This document shows, piece by piece, positions 18,812 to 29,472 of a DNA stretch of 64,000 nucleotides (its first letter is position 1; every line of letters starts with the position of its first letter). The notes beneath the pieces were generated by a model. The model worked only from the letters and a program-made list of their open reading frames with translations. It was not told the DNA's origin and did no database searches. The position numbers were made by a program, and so were the translations under genes. This DNA comes from Henningerozyma blattae CBS 6284 (Eukaryota > Ascomycota > Saccharomycetes > Saccharomycetales > Saccharomycetaceae). The DNA is taken from the NCBI RefSeq assembly GCF_000315915.1, contig NC_020193.1:248001-312000 (forward strand), read 5' to 3'.

Positions 18812-19888
18812 TTAGAATAAATCATTAACCATATTAAAATACTTTGCTCTTTTCCCAGAATTTCTTTCCCAATTGAGCTTAAAACCTTCCAGATTCTTTA
18901 GTTCATCAATTATATATTTATCATAAGAGAAATTTGACGTTGGCAATAATAATTCGGGATCATAAAATAAACCACTATATTTTGGGTCGCTAGTTTTATT
19001 ATGCTTCCATTTATTGAGCCATCTGTTACAAGCATCATTGATATTCGTTCCCTGTCCTTGTTTTACAAGTCTTTCGAGGACAGTATAAATATCGTTCGTT
19101 GGATCTTTGAATTGACCGGGATAACGTTCATGAGAACCAAGTGGATGGAGATTGATCAGGTATAACAAATAATCCGTAAGTATAAATGGATCTACAACCC
19201 CATCCTTTAAAGATCCACACAGTGCTAATGGTAATGCCCTATGATGGGGTAGTACTGGAAAACCAACACCAGGTGTATCTACCACGTAAGCATTTGGCAA
19301 GATTCGAATTAATTCACTCGTATTTCGTGTCACTCCAGCTTGACCTCCTGTTTTAGCTACCTTTTTTTGAGACCTTAGGCTGTTACTTACTCTCCTTAAT
19401 GAATTGATTAGAGTAGACTTTCCCACATTTGGTGGACCCGCTATTAGCACTTTATAGCCAAGTGGTAGCGGCCGCTGTAGTTTATCTTCATATTTATTTT
19501 GGAAGTTTCTAATCAAATTTTGAATTAATCTTGCATCCTTAGAACTGCGTGCATCAATAAATTCAATGTTTTGAAGAATGTTACCTTCTACTTTGTGGAG
19601 CTGATCTATCTTTTTTCTCATACTATTATTAACACTTCCTGAGTCTTGGCGAGTATATACAACTACTCTATCTATAAGATCGCTTCTCTTGGATTCGTTA
19701 ATCAGTTTATCAAATATAACATTATGTGTTGTTAATGGGGCTCTAATATCCCTTAATTCTAGAATGAGATTAAGTTGTGGTAAAAGTTGAATTATTCTAT
19801 TAATAGCCTTATTTTGGTGTCCTTGAAAGCTTGGAATATTTATGTTGTGTATTGGAAAAACATATCTTGGAAGGAAAACTTTCGACAT
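18812..19888 (-). CDS. MTG1: Mitochondrial ribosome-assembly GTPase Mtg1
   Basis: 358 residues (S. cerevisiae Mtg1 is 367). A YlqF/RbgA-type, circularly permuted GTPase on the matrix side of the inner membrane, needed for maturation of the large mitoribosomal subunit. The permuted motif order is visible: the G4-like segment comes first (YTRQDSG, about 78-84, with the usual TKxD altered), then G1 GPPNVGKS at 151-158, then G3 DTPGV at 204-208. The N-terminus is basic and hydrophobic, consistent with mitochondrial import. It is divergent from KTI12 and followed in order by ATP25, matching YMR097C/YMR098C. Confidence 0.94.
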   Translation of the reverse strand: MSKVFLPRYVFPIHNINIPSFQGHQNKAINRIIQLLPQLNLILELRDIRAPLTTHNVIFDKLINESKRSDLIDRVVVYTRQDSGSVNNSMRKKIDQLHKVEGNILQNIEFIDARSSKDARLIQNLIRNFQNKYEDKLQRPLPLGYKVLIAGPPNVGKSTLINSLRRVSNSLRSQKKVAKTGGQAGVTRNTSELIRILPNAYVVDTPGVGFPVLPHHRALPLALCGSLKDGVVDPFILTDYLLYLINLHPLGSHERYPGQFKDPTNDIYTVLERLVKQGQGTNINDACNRWLNKWKHNKTSDPKYSGLFYDPELLLPTSNFSYDKYIIDELKNLEGFKLNWERNSGKRAKYFNMVNDLF

Positions 19889-20151
19889 CTGGGATTTAGT
19901 TGTAAAAAGAAGAGCTTTCCAAAAATTTTATGCTAAACATTAAATATATGTAGCATTAATTTGGCTATAATAATATTCGATGCCGGTCTTCAAAATATGC
20001 GTCGCTATTTTAAATGAAAGTAATTATGAAAAAAAAAAAAGAAAAAAAAACAAACTGATTTTTAAGTAAAAGTAAAAAATGTTAATACAGAAGATTAGAC
20101 AACTCAGAAGTGAAGAATAATCAAAAGAAAGATAGCATATAGATTAAATAA

Positions 20152-21090
20152 ATGCCACTGATTTTATTTACAGGATTTCCAAGTAGTGGTAAAAGTACTA
20201 AAGCCCAAGAGTTAATCGGCTTACTAAATGAGCATATCGAAAAAACAGCATCAATAAAAGATAAAAACTATAAAATCATTTACCATAATGATGAAACGTT
20301 AGGTATTAACCATGAAGATTATATCACTTCTACGTCAGAAAGAAAATTACGTTCCGAAATTATGTCTGTAGTAAAGAGGGATTTATCGCGTAATAATATT
20401 GTGATTATTGATTCTTTAAATTACATTAAAGGATTTCGTTATCAACTGCATTGTGAAGTTAAAAATGTGTCAACAACTTTTTGTTTAATACACGTTATGT
20501 GTCCCTTAGATACTATTAACGATTGGAATAAAAAATCGAAACTACCTTGGGATACTGAACTATTAAACCAATTAATTCAAAGATATGAGGAGCCTAACGG
20601 TAACAATCGCTGGGATTCTCCATTATTTCCCATAATGGCCACTCAAGATTCTATCGGTGATTTTTTTGAAGATATAACAAGAGCAGTATTCAACAATGGT
20701 AAATCTTCTGATGGCAGAGATCCGTTAATTAAATCTTTTCAAAAATCAAATGCAGTATCTATACTTAAGCCTGCATCAAATTCAAATTACATTCAGTTAC
20801 TAGATTCTCAAACTTCAAAGGTTATTAAAATTATTACTGATTATATAAAAATGAAAAAGTCTATTGGAGAAACGACATTTGGTGGTCGAATAATTGTTAG
20901 TGAGGTTAGTGATATTAACGATGAGAGATGTGCTTTCGTAGATCTACCATATACAAACAGCATTAGTTTACCAATGCTGCAAAGGATGAAAAGGCAGTTT
21001 GTTAAGTTGAATAAATTGAGATCCATAGATAATGATAGAATAGTAACATTATTTGCATCATATTTGACAAAACAATTAAGTGATTTATAG
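20152..21090 (+). CDS. KTI12: Elongator-associated protein Kti12
   Basis: 312 residues, essentially the S. cerevisiae length (313). A P-loop protein of the PSTK/Kti12 family that binds Elongator and tRNA and supports wobble-uridine modification (mcm5/ncm5). The Walker A loop GFPSSGKST is at 8-16; the conserved IVIIDSLNYIKGFRYQLHCEVKN and LIQRYEEPNGNNRWDSPLF segments are intact, as is the C-terminal helical domain (LQRMKRQFVKLNKLRSID). The start is the first ATG of the frame. It lies between MTG1 and ATP25; in S. cerevisiae KTI12 is on the paired duplicated region (YKL110C), so this is one of the interleaving points. Confidence 0.96.
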   Translation: MPLILFTGFPSSGKSTKAQELIGLLNEHIEKTASIKDKNYKIIYHNDETLGINHEDYITSTSERKLRSEIMSVVKRDLSRNNIVIIDSLNYIKGFRYQLHCEVKNVSTTFCLIHVMCPLDTINDWNKKSKLPWDTELLNQLIQRYEEPNGNNRWDSPLFPIMATQDSIGDFFEDITRAVFNNGKSSDGRDPLIKSFQKSNAVSILKPASNSNYIQLLDSQTSKVIKIITDYIKMKKSIGETTFGGRIIVSEVSDINDERCAFVDLPYTNSISLPMLQRMKRQFVKLNKLRSIDNDRIVTLFASYLTKQLSDL

Positions 21091-21129
21091 TTACAATAAT
21101 ATTGTATATTAGAAAACCCTCATATAGCA

Positions 21130-23013
21130 TTAGACTGATAATATGTACTTTTTAATAAATGAATAATCATTTACTTTATCGGAATCTAACTTAGAATACA
21201 ATTTTTCAATTTGTTCTACTAAAATTCTGTCAGCAGATATGGTACCATTAGTTTTAAAACGGACTAGCCATAGCATATCTTCAATGGCAAATTTCTGAAT
21301 AATATTTGGATCATTTGTGTCAACTATTTTTTGGATAAACCAACTCCAATCTCTTCTATCAAGGTCTCCAACATTTTTAGGTGATAAGTGGTTCCACAAA
21401 TAAAATATTCTGTTCCATGATTTGATGGCAAAGAGTATATTAAATATCTCTTTTAATTGAGATTCCCTGTCTAAAGGTGTTAACACAGTACTATTTTCGG
21501 TGATATCTTGAACGAGTAAATCAACCATAGAATGAACAGTTGCTAATTTGATATCTTGATCAATATACATATTATTTATAATAAGTAAGGAAGACTCACG
21601 ACTTAATCCAATATTATAATTTTGGATTAAGTTCATAGTTACGTTATTAATTTTCTCCAATTCAGAACGGATATTACTTTTTTCAATACTGGGAGTGGAT
21701 TTTATTGATTGTATGCACATGTTAAAAACTTTTAAATAATCAGTAAATAGTGAATCAGTAATTTTGAAGTCTTTAAAATGTAGTACTTTCCATTCAATAT
21801 AATTCTTGATAAAAAAATTTATACCTAAAAGACCACCCTGTATCAAGCTCAAAACCTTTACAAAAATCAGTCTTTCATTTTCAAATTGGCTAGCTTCATT
21901 ACCACATATACTATCAAATATCTGTAGTAGTGCGATATTGGATGCAAGCTTATCACTTTTCATGGAATATACGATTTGTAAGAAAATTTCTAGAATTGAT
22001 TTTTTTGATAAATAAGTTTGATTATGGATAAGAAGTTTAGCGGTAGTAGTCTTCCCACTGAATAAAAGCTTCCTAAGTTGCTGTTCAAATAACGACTGAG
22101 AAATTGCCTTATCTTTATTAATAGAAATGGTTGAATAACGTCGATTTTGGAATGCAATTTTAGCTAGCCCAGTCAAATTTGAATCCAAGGAATTTGATAA
22201 TAAACCTGGATCCTCATTATTATCGGGCAGATACTTAAATTTTTCATTCTCCGGTGCGTATAGCTCTTCAAGATTCATTATCTCTCTCCTCTCTTTTGTT
22301 AATACATTAATAAATATTCCATCTACTTTACTATCGATCAAAATCCAATCTTCATTTTTGTTATTTAATTGAGAGCTTAAAGAACTTCTCTTACTTAATC
22401 TTGGATTTCTATTTAACCTCCTAATATCTCTCCTTACCTGAGTAGCATTCACCATACCCTCAATATATGGTGAAATGCTAAAATTATTCTTTATAAATCT
22501 TCGAATCAGTTCGGACACTTCATGACAGTGCTTGTTTGATTTACCACTACAGATGATCATATATCTGGTATAAGTATCAATATTTGGATTATTATAACCC
22601 CCAATTTGACTTTGCATGTCAAATATTAATATATTGGATAATTCCAACTTCTCATCCAAATATTTACAAATTTCTACCAAAGAATTTGGGGAATCTTTTG
22701 GATATTTAATGATATTTCTTGTATTCACATTATCCACCCTATTTCTCGCCACCTCAAGTTTACCGTCATCACCTAAATTTCCTAATTTTAAATACCAGGG
22801 GGTAAATCTATCTTCTTTCTTTTTAAATTCGACTGTATTTATATTAGTTTCCCCTTTGCTTTCGGCACATGTTGCTATTTTTGGTTCCTGCTTTTGCAAA
22901 CTTTTATCTGTTGAGTATCTCCTGTAGTGTGTACGGTCAGCTAGACTGCGTATAAATATATAATTATTTGCAGATATTGGTAATCGAGTACCAACTAGTT
23001 TTATATGGTTCAT
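21130..23013 (-). CDS. ATP25: Mitochondrial protein Atp25 (ATP9 mRNA stability and Atp9 ring assembly)
   Basis: 627 residues (S. cerevisiae Atp25 is 612). In S. cerevisiae the precursor is cleaved into two mitochondrial parts: an N-terminal RsfS-like half implicated in Atp9 ring formation and a C-terminal half that stabilises ATP9 mRNA. The presequence-like N-terminus contains HYRRYSTDK. Residues about 90-260 show the RsfS-type features (ILIFDMQSQIG, YTRYMIICSGKSNKHCHEVSELIRRFIKNN, EDWILIDSKVDGIFINVLT). The rest is helical, with AFQNRRYSTISINKD near 290-303, a second RRYST element that may mark the internal processing site. The 3' end is only 40 bp from KTI12, convergent. Confidence 0.92.
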   Translation of the reverse strand: MNHIKLVGTRLPISANNYIFIRSLADRTHYRRYSTDKSLQKQEPKIATCAESKGETNINTVEFKKKEDRFTPWYLKLGNLGDDGKLEVARNRVDNVNTRNIIKYPKDSPNSLVEICKYLDEKLELSNILIFDMQSQIGGYNNPNIDTYTRYMIICSGKSNKHCHEVSELIRRFIKNNFSISPYIEGMVNATQVRRDIRRLNRNPRLSKRSSLSSQLNNKNEDWILIDSKVDGIFINVLTKERREIMNLEELYAPENEKFKYLPDNNEDPGLLSNSLDSNLTGLAKIAFQNRRYSTISINKDKAISQSLFEQQLRKLLFSGKTTTAKLLIHNQTYLSKKSILEIFLQIVYSMKSDKLASNIALLQIFDSICGNEASQFENERLIFVKVLSLIQGGLLGINFFIKNYIEWKVLHFKDFKITDSLFTDYLKVFNMCIQSIKSTPSIEKSNIRSELEKINNVTMNLIQNYNIGLSRESSLLIINNMYIDQDIKLATVHSMVDLLVQDITENSTVLTPLDRESQLKEIFNILFAIKSWNRIFYLWNHLSPKNVGDLDRRDWSWFIQKIVDTNDPNIIQKFAIEDMLWLVRFKTNGTISADRILVEQIEKLYSKLDSDKVNDYSFIKKYILSV

Positions 23014-23363
23014 TCTTGATAGATATTGTATATAATATTATATTTTTAACAGCTAATCGTTAATTCGAATATTTAAAGTTTTTTAAGGTTGTTATTATTT
23101 AGCATGACAAGTTAAATTATTAAATTTGAAGTAACCGAGATTCGCAAATAAAAGTTAGCGCGTATTAATAAAAAGCTCTGAGATACGAGTAGAATAAAAA
23201 AATGTTATGATCCATCTATTTTAAAAGGCCGTGCTATATTTAACCTTAGATATTGTTAATTGAAAAGGTAGATATACTGAAGAAATATTGTAGATTTTGA
23301 CATGTTAAATTTATAAAGGAAAAGTCTGATATAACATTAAATAATTTATTTAGTTTTATGGAT
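23014..23363. other. Spacer between ATP25 and ABF1
   Basis: 350 bp of AT-rich sequence serving as ATP25 promoter and ABF1 terminator. I see no RNA gene, repeat or well-known factor site in it. Confidence 0.5.
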
Positions 23364-26147
23364 TTATTCATTTCTTAATTCAGGTTGAATATTTTCATCT
23401 GAGTGAACATCAGCTTCATCATTAATATCGACATCTATATTATCACCATTTTCTGGAGAATCCATATGGTGTGACAGGTCCAGTCCAGAAACGTGGCTCT
23501 CATCATTATGAACCGGAACACCTCTTAAATCCATAATTTCTTGCTCCATGTCATGGTCATCATTTTCATTCATTGCATCTGATTTACCTCTATTAGAAGT
23601 AATTGGCAATTGGTGCGAATTTGCCGTTGTTCCCAAGCTAGATAAACTATTATTATGTTGGTTTATTTCTACATCTTTATAATGAGATGATAAAAGTTTT
23701 AGCTGTTCTGCAATATTATTTGGTAATCTATCACCTGTGACATCATCAAGAGATTCTAGGACATTATCATCTGGTATCAATGAATTGATGTTAAGTTTTA
23801 GCAGATCATTCTTCTGCTCTATTTTGTTAATACTATTGCTATTATTATGAATATTTAGATGTTTATCATTGCCATTATCGTTGCTATTATCATTATTATT
23901 GTTATCATTATCATTATCATGGCCACTGAAGCTCTGATGGGTTGTTAATTGTTCAATGGATGAAGTATATGATTCATTTGAATCTATACGCATTTTTTTA
24001 AAAGGGGGTTGAGATTGATTATCAATACTTTCTGCATTGCGGGAAATATTATGATCATGATTTTCATTATGGCTTCCATTATTATTATTACCAGCCATAT
24101 ATTCATCTAGTGAGTGCCTATTGCTATTTTGTTGCACAATATAATTTGCAATTGTTTGCTTCATATTTGAAACATCATTCATAGCAGCTTGAGCAGTAGC
24201 CTGCAACTGAGTTGCATCTGTATCTAATTCTTTTTGAGCATTAATGTTCTGAATGGCTGACTTCAACAATTTATTACGATTTTGTTGCAACTGTTCTTGT
24301 TGGTTATTACGTTGTTTATGAGTATGCTCGATGCTATTAGTATCAGTGGTACGGTTACTATGGTAGCGGGAATGACTTTTATCAAAACTAGTATCATGTG
24401 AACCTGGTATTTCTAATGGGTATTCTGATTTTAAGGGCTTTGAATCATCTGAAAGCTCATTACTGTTGTCGTTAATGTTAATTGCTTTTAATCCAACATT
24501 ATTATCAGTAACAGATGATGTTGCCCGAGAATTACTTGATATTGTTGATGCTGATGATGGAGACGTATTTGGAAATTTTGATTTGCCGTTATGTAATGTA
24601 GCAGCAATAGAAGCTGGAGTGGAATTTTGAATATGTAGATTTGGGTGTGTAGTTAAAGATGATTTATTAGCTGAGCTATTAACCATTGGTATTTCTATAT
24701 TACTATTACGCTTTTGTGGATTTTTGCCATACTCTCCACTTTTCTTCTTTTTCAGTACAAATCTGGCCTTGTAAGTTGTTACCTTTCTGGAAATTGATGA
24801 AATCAATTTCTTATCTAAATCATGAATAGTTAAACCATAACGTTGTCTTAGAATATCTAAAATACCTGAGTTTTCAACATATTGTGATACTCTGAATTTT
24901 AAAATTGTTGCTTCATTATTAAGACTACAAAGATCCTCTAAAGTTTCATCGAAATTCAAATCATTTTGTAAAATTCTTGGTATTTTGGTCAGTACGAATT
25001 TTGCTAAGCTAAGGTTTGACTCCAATGGATGGGAATGGTATGGTTCAATTTTTGTCACTACAAATGGCCCCATATGAGTATCTCTATGATCAAATGTAAC
25101 TAAGTTATCAGTTAGGTTGCTATCTCTGATGCTATTTTTTTTAGCTTCTGCAGACACAGGTACAGCTCTAGAACCATCTATATTGTGTGTATTATTATTA
25201 TTGTTATTGTTATTAGGGGGAGAATTTATATCAGTTGAAGAATTATTGTCATGATTGATGCCATTTGAATTGTTACCATCCACTGCAGCAACTACTGCGG
25301 CAGCAAAAGCAGCAGTCACTGAATCATCTACATCAGGAATGTCAGCATAATGTTTAGTAGAAGTTTCATCATTATTTTCAGATGCATCTTTTTTTAAGCT
25401 GTTTCCAATAGTATCATCATTATTGGTTGTGATGGAATCAGAATTACCATTATGCTTATCAGTAGTGTGACCTTTAACAGTATTTTGGTTGTCAACCCTC
25501 TCTGGTGAGTTATTATCGTTTAAAGTAAGTAGGGCTCCATGTGGATTCTCATCAGTAAATTTATCATTTGGATGGTTACCATCTGTAGTAACGTCATCGT
25601 TATTGTTCAGAATATTAGAAGAAGTAGGTGTATTTATAGAAGAATTGGTATGATCAACCCTATCTATGAAGTCAACATCTTCTTTCGTAATATTGGCATT
25701 TGTTTCATTAGAGTTATCAAATGCGTCATTATTTACGCCGCTGTAGCTTACCAAAATTTTAAAAGGGCAACTTTTCAGATGACAAGCAAAGGTGAAATGT
25801 TTATTCTTGTGAGAGTTCTTTAAAATAATTGGACATCGTGCTTGAAATTCATAATCATTTACCGCCCTGTACCATGACTCTAAAGTTGGAAATTTTCTAC
25901 CCGGCTCATTCTTTCTTAAATGAACATTGTCTATAATGTCATCATCATTATTGTTTGCATTATTGATATCAATATTCTCGATATTACTATCTGAATTCTG
26001 ATTGATATTATTACTGTTTTTATTATTAATGTTAGTTTCTAATTGATCTTCGTGTAGACTACGATTACTATTTTCGTTTTCAAATCCATTTGAAGAAGCT
26101 AAATATTTATTAATGATTGGATGTTCATATTCATAATAATTGGTCAT
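23364..26147 (-). CDS. ABF1: General regulatory factor Abf1 (ARS-binding factor 1)
   Basis: 927 residues, longer than S. cerevisiae Abf1 (731) because of Asn/Asp/His-rich insertions. Abf1 binds RTCRYNNNNNACG and acts in chromatin organisation, transcription, replication origins and silencing. The N-terminal YYEYEHPIINKYLA matches the start of S. cerevisiae Abf1. The first half of the bipartite DNA-binding region follows at about 85-135 (KFPTLESWYRAVNDYEFQ, CPIILKNSHKNKHFTFACH, CPFKILVSYSG), with the His/Cys zinc-ligand pattern. The second half (about 355-500: HMGPFVVTKIEPYHSHPLESN, RQRYGLTIHDLDKKLISSISRKVTTYKARFVLKKKK) is separated by a ~220-residue low-complexity linker. The C-terminus keeps acidic blocks like the CS1/CS2 activation regions. 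It is divergent from RAD27, as in S. cerevisiae. Confidence 0.96.
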   Translation of the reverse strand: MTNYYEYEHPIINKYLASSNGFENENSNRSLHEDQLETNINNKNSNNINQNSDSNIENIDINNANNNDDDIIDNVHLRKNEPGRKFPTLESWYRAVNDYEFQARCPIILKNSHKNKHFTFACHLKSCPFKILVSYSGVNNDAFDNSNETNANITKEDVDFIDRVDHTNSSINTPTSSNILNNNDDVTTDGNHPNDKFTDENPHGALLTLNDNNSPERVDNQNTVKGHTTDKHNGNSDSITTNNDDTIGNSLKKDASENNDETSTKHYADIPDVDDSVTAAFAAAVVAAVDGNNSNGINHDNNSSTDINSPPNNNNNNNNTHNIDGSRAVPVSAEAKKNSIRDSNLTDNLVTFDHRDTHMGPFVVTKIEPYHSHPLESNLSLAKFVLTKIPRILQNDLNFDETLEDLCSLNNEATILKFRVSQYVENSGILDILRQRYGLTIHDLDKKLISSISRKVTTYKARFVLKKKKSGEYGKNPQKRNSNIEIPMVNSSANKSSLTTHPNLHIQNSTPASIAATLHNGKSKFPNTSPSSASTISSNSRATSSVTDNNVGLKAININDNSNELSDDSKPLKSEYPLEIPGSHDTSFDKSHSRYHSNRTTDTNSIEHTHKQRNNQQEQLQQNRNKLLKSAIQNINAQKELDTDATQLQATAQAAMNDVSNMKQTIANYIVQQNSNRHSLDEYMAGNNNNGSHNENHDHNISRNAESIDNQSQPPFKKMRIDSNESYTSSIEQLTTHQSFSGHDNDNDNNNNDNSNDNGNDKHLNIHNNSNSINKIEQKNDLLKLNINSLIPDDNVLESLDDVTGDRLPNNIAEQLKLLSSHYKDVEINQHNNSLSSLGTTANSHQLPITSNRGKSDAMNENDDHDMEQEIMDLRGVPVHNDESHVSGLDLSHHMDSPENGDNIDVDINDEADVHSDENIQPELRNE

Positions 26148-26325
26148 TTTTTTCTTCTAAATATTTACAACTGTAACCAAATTTGAAATCAAATATTATA
26201 ATATTATGTATCGAGCAGATGTTCTTTTACCTTTTTAATTTGAAGACTTCGCTATTTTGGTTGATCGTTTAGTACGTCACTTGAACTTAGATCTCCCTTG
26301 GTGTGGTGTATATTTCAGAGGTTGT

Positions 26326-26338
26326 CGTCTTATGTGAT
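26326..26338 (-). promoter_or_regulatory. Consensus Abf1 binding site upstream of ABF1
   Basis: The plus strand reads CGTCTTATGTGAT; its reverse complement ATCACATAAGACG fits RTCRYNNNNNACG at every specified base. It lies about 180 bp upstream of the ABF1 ATG. S. cerevisiae ABF1 also carries an Abf1 site in its own promoter, so autoregulation is plausible here. Confidence 0.7.
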
Positions 26339-27797
26339 TTGAAATTCTTGTTATTTTTTCTTCTAGACGTTAAAAGTTTCGTCGGCCATTACAATTTTCG
26401 GAATTGGTCTCATTGCATCGCCTTTTTAATCCTAGTCTGAAACTGATAAAAAAAGTTCTCGGTGCTCGGAAAAAAAATAGCGAGAAAATTTCGGAAAATC
26501 CCTCTCGAATGGTAAAGCTGTCTAGTTAAATGGCGGCTAAATTCATAAGCAGAGCTTTCTGGACAAAAAGTCATGAAAATAAATTTATCAGAAGAATTAT
26601 TTACTGGGATTCAAGAGAGGTAGACATTGTTATACAGTGTTTAAGATGTAAAGACGATTACGATCACTTTGTTTAGACATATGTAGTAAATACTATAACT
26701 AAAATGAATATATTTCTTAAATAGTGTTTTTCGATATAAACAGAAAAACACATTTTAAATAATAAGTCACGTGATAAAAAGTATTTTACCACTTAATAGA
26801 AAATGATATAATCATATTCCAGCAAAAATTATAATTTGAAATAGTTGATTCAATGTTATTCAAAAGATGTGTGGTTGAATATTTTGTGTTATTGTGAGTT
26901 TCTTTTTAATTACTTATGATTAGTTTTGTATTTAAGTAAAAAAGTAAGAATCCCTAAAGTCCTAAATATAAAAAACAGAAGAATGTCAAATCAACGAAAA
27001 CTGTTCTTAAACTTATATATATGTAAATATGTGTTAGAATATGCAAAAACAAAGAATTAGATGAAAGAATTGTACGACATGTAAATCTTTTGTATTGGTA
27101 TTATTTCCAGTAATACTTAAGAGAATAATTCTTTTTAATAGATATTTATAATTATAGAAACCTCTTACCCTCTAAGTAGGAAAAAAAGTATATACAGAGT
27201 ATACAAACATTAGATGTTGAGTGAAGGATGGCAATTTATACATTTTGGTTTGGACAAGAGAAGTCAATCCATCGTCATCTGTAGGCGAAAAATTTTCATC
27301 CAATTGATTCTTTCAATTGTTGTCTGTCTTGTAGGCTTAGTATATACCGTAACAAGCACATGTTGCCCTAAGAGTAGTAGCGATGGATTGTACAATTAGG
27401 GGGTTTATTGGGAACATTTATTCACGTTTGTATAAAGATCATTAATATTTAACAGGAATATAGTCAACCTTAAGTATCCGTTATATGGACATGCTAGGGA
27501 TAGAAGTCTCGTCACAATTGTAAAGATTAATTTGTAAATAAATAACAATTTGTCATCTCAGTCAAGATTTCATAGACATGCGAGCAGTTTGCTAGAGATA
27601 ACTGCTTACGAAGTTTATTTATTACACATTAATATCTACATGATTAAGAGACTCAATTTAAATTATTATTTTGGTTCAGCCGAAGTATTACAAGAAAGTA
27701 GTGTCAGGGTGGAGCAAAAGATTATCTTATATCTTTATAAGGTCAGAAATCGAATGTTATTTGAAACTATTTAATATCTACGTACTGCCATTTTTTT

Positions 27798-27803
27798 ACG
27801 CGT
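27798..27803. promoter_or_regulatory. MCB element (ACGCGT) upstream of RAD27
   Basis: Perfect MluI cell-cycle box 184 bp upstream of the RAD27 ATG. RAD27 is a G1/S-expressed MBF target in S. cerevisiae, so conservation is expected. Confidence 0.65.
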
Positions 27804-27986
27804 CTCATTTTTTTTATATAGGCATCCTCATCGATCCGACTATCTAGATCTATAAAAAAAACTACAAAAAGAGAGTTACTAGTAATAATATAAGAAGTGC
27901 CAAAAAAAAAACTTCAGTTAAACTTGTGTCTTTGGTAAATATAAGGGTACTACTGGGAAAAGGTGTTATATCATTATTTATTTAAA

Positions 27987-29150
27987 ATGGGTATTAAAGG
28001 GTTGAATGCGATTATTACGGAACACGTTCCATCTGCAGTTCGTCGAAGTGATATTAGGACATATTTTGGTCGTAAAGTTGCCATCGATGCATCTATGTCC
28101 CTTTACCAATTTTTAATTGCTGTAAGACAGCAAGATGGTGGCCAACTGACAAACGAAAATGGTGAAACTACATCTCATTTAATGGGTATGTTTTATAGAA
28201 CTCTAAGAATGATTGACAACGGTATTAAACCATGCTATGTTTTTGATGGTAAACCACCAGTATTAAAATCACATGAATTAACTAAGAGATCTGAAAGAAG
28301 AGCTGAAACAGAGAAGCAACTAGCGGAAGCACAAGATATTGCGGAAAAAATTAAGCATGAAAGGAGACTAGTAAAGGTTACCAAAGAACATAATGAAGAG
28401 GCCAAGAAACTATTGGGTCTCATGGGTATACCTTATATTACAGCTCCATCTGAAGCTGAAGCACAATGTGCAGAATTGGCTAAAGCTGGGGTTGTTTATG
28501 CTGCTGCAAGTGAAGATATGGATACACTATGCTATAGAGTGCCACATTTATTAAGACATTTGACTTTTTCGGAGGCTAAAAAAGAACCAATCCATGAATT
28601 AGATGTAGAAGTTGTTCTTAGAGGCTTAGATTTGACTATTGAACAATTTATTGATTTGGGTATAATGCTTGGTTGTGACTATTGTGATAGTATTAGAGGT
28701 GTTGGCCCTGTTACGGCTCTAAAATTGATTAAAGAATTTGGATCTCTAGAAAAAATTGTAGAACATTTCTCCGAAGAAAATGAGCAAAAGGGAGGGAAGA
28801 GCAAATATAAGATTCCTGAAAATTGGCCTTATAAGGAAGCTAGAGAATTATTTACCAATCCTGACGTTATTCAAGGTAAGGATGTTGAGTTAAAATGGAC
28901 TCCACCAAAGGAAGAAGAGCTTATTGAATTCTTATGTACTGAAAAAATGTTTAGTGAAGATAGAGTTAAATCAGGGATTGCAAGATTAAAGAAAGCTTTG
29001 AAAAGCGGTACTCAAGGAAGATTAGATGGTTTCTTTAAAGCTGTTCCTAAGACTAAAGAACAATTAGCAGCAGCAGCTGAAAAACAGAAAAAACTAAAGC
29101 AGCAGCAACAACAAAAGAAAAAAACTGGTCGTGTTTCTAAAAGACGTTAG
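27987..29150 (+). CDS. RAD27: Flap endonuclease Rad27 (FEN1)
   Basis: 387 residues from the ATG at 27987, giving the family-typical MGIKGL start; the frame extends eight codons upstream only through a GTG. S. cerevisiae Rad27 is 382. It removes 5' flaps during Okazaki-fragment maturation and long-patch base-excision repair. The XPG-N block has the catalytic D34 in [12 protein letters not shown]; the XPG-I block has [13 protein letters not shown] and the SEDMDTLCY acidic cluster; the helix-hairpin-helix region is [26 protein letters not shown]-interacting PIP box QGRLDGFF is at 343-350, and the C-terminus is Lys/Gln-rich. It is followed on the same strand by APN1, another base-excision repair gene. 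Confidence 0.97.
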   Translation: MGIKGLNAIITEHVPSAVRRSDIRTYFGRKVAIDASMSLYQFLIAVRQQDGGQLTNENGETTSHLMGMFYRTLRMIDNGIKPCYVFDGKPPVLKSHELTKRSERRAETEKQLAEAQDIAEKIKHERRLVKVTKEHNEEAKKLLGLMGIPYITAPSEAEAQCAELAKAGVVYAAASEDMDTLCYRVPHLLRHLTFSEAKKEPIHELDVEVVLRGLDLTIEQFIDLGIMLGCDYCDSIRGVGPVTALKLIKEFGSLEKIVEHFSEENEQKGGKSKYKIPENWPYKEARELFTNPDVIQGKDVELKWTPPKEEELIEFLCTEKMFSEDRVKSGIARLKKALKSGTQGRLDGFFKAVPKTKEQLAAAAEKQKKLKQQQQQKKKTGRVSKRR

Positions 29151-29472
29151 ATTCTATTACTCAATATTTTCAACACTACATGTCATTATGTAATATATAT
29201 GCATTCTTTTTAATAAGGTTCTCAAAAACCTAGAATGGTTTGAAGTCCCTAAAAAAAATTCATAAAGCCGCTTTCCGAATGAATTTCGGCCCGAACAAAT
29301 TTCTTTACGAAGTACGAAATGTGGAGATGAGTAGCTGGTTCGAAGCTTATTTAAGAAATACATTCCAGATCTTAAAATAGATTTCCTCCATTTATGACAT
29401 TTTTTTTTAAATGTAACTTAAAAGTATTTAAGTCTGAGTTTCTGTAGTATCAAACATTATACTCAATTACTT
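29151..29472. other. RAD27-APN1 spacer
   Basis: 322 bp between two plus-strand genes; AT-rich with a T-run shortly before APN1. No defined element is seen. Confidence 0.5.

Larger units (their letters stand above)
26148..27986. promoter_or_regulatory. Long divergent ABF1/RAD27 promoter region
   Basis: 1.84 kb without a convincing gene. It holds an Abf1 consensus near ABF1, an MCB near RAD27 and a CACGTG near 26766. Two ORFs of 61 and 74 codons (27214-27399 and 27550-27774) have no recognisable similarity. I find no C/D or H/ACA snoRNA signature I would defend. Confidence 0.5.

Noticed and set aside
27214..27774. Two short plus-strand ORFs (61 and 74 codons) between ABF1 and RAD27
   Set aside because: No similarity, no conserved features and ordinary length for chance ORFs.
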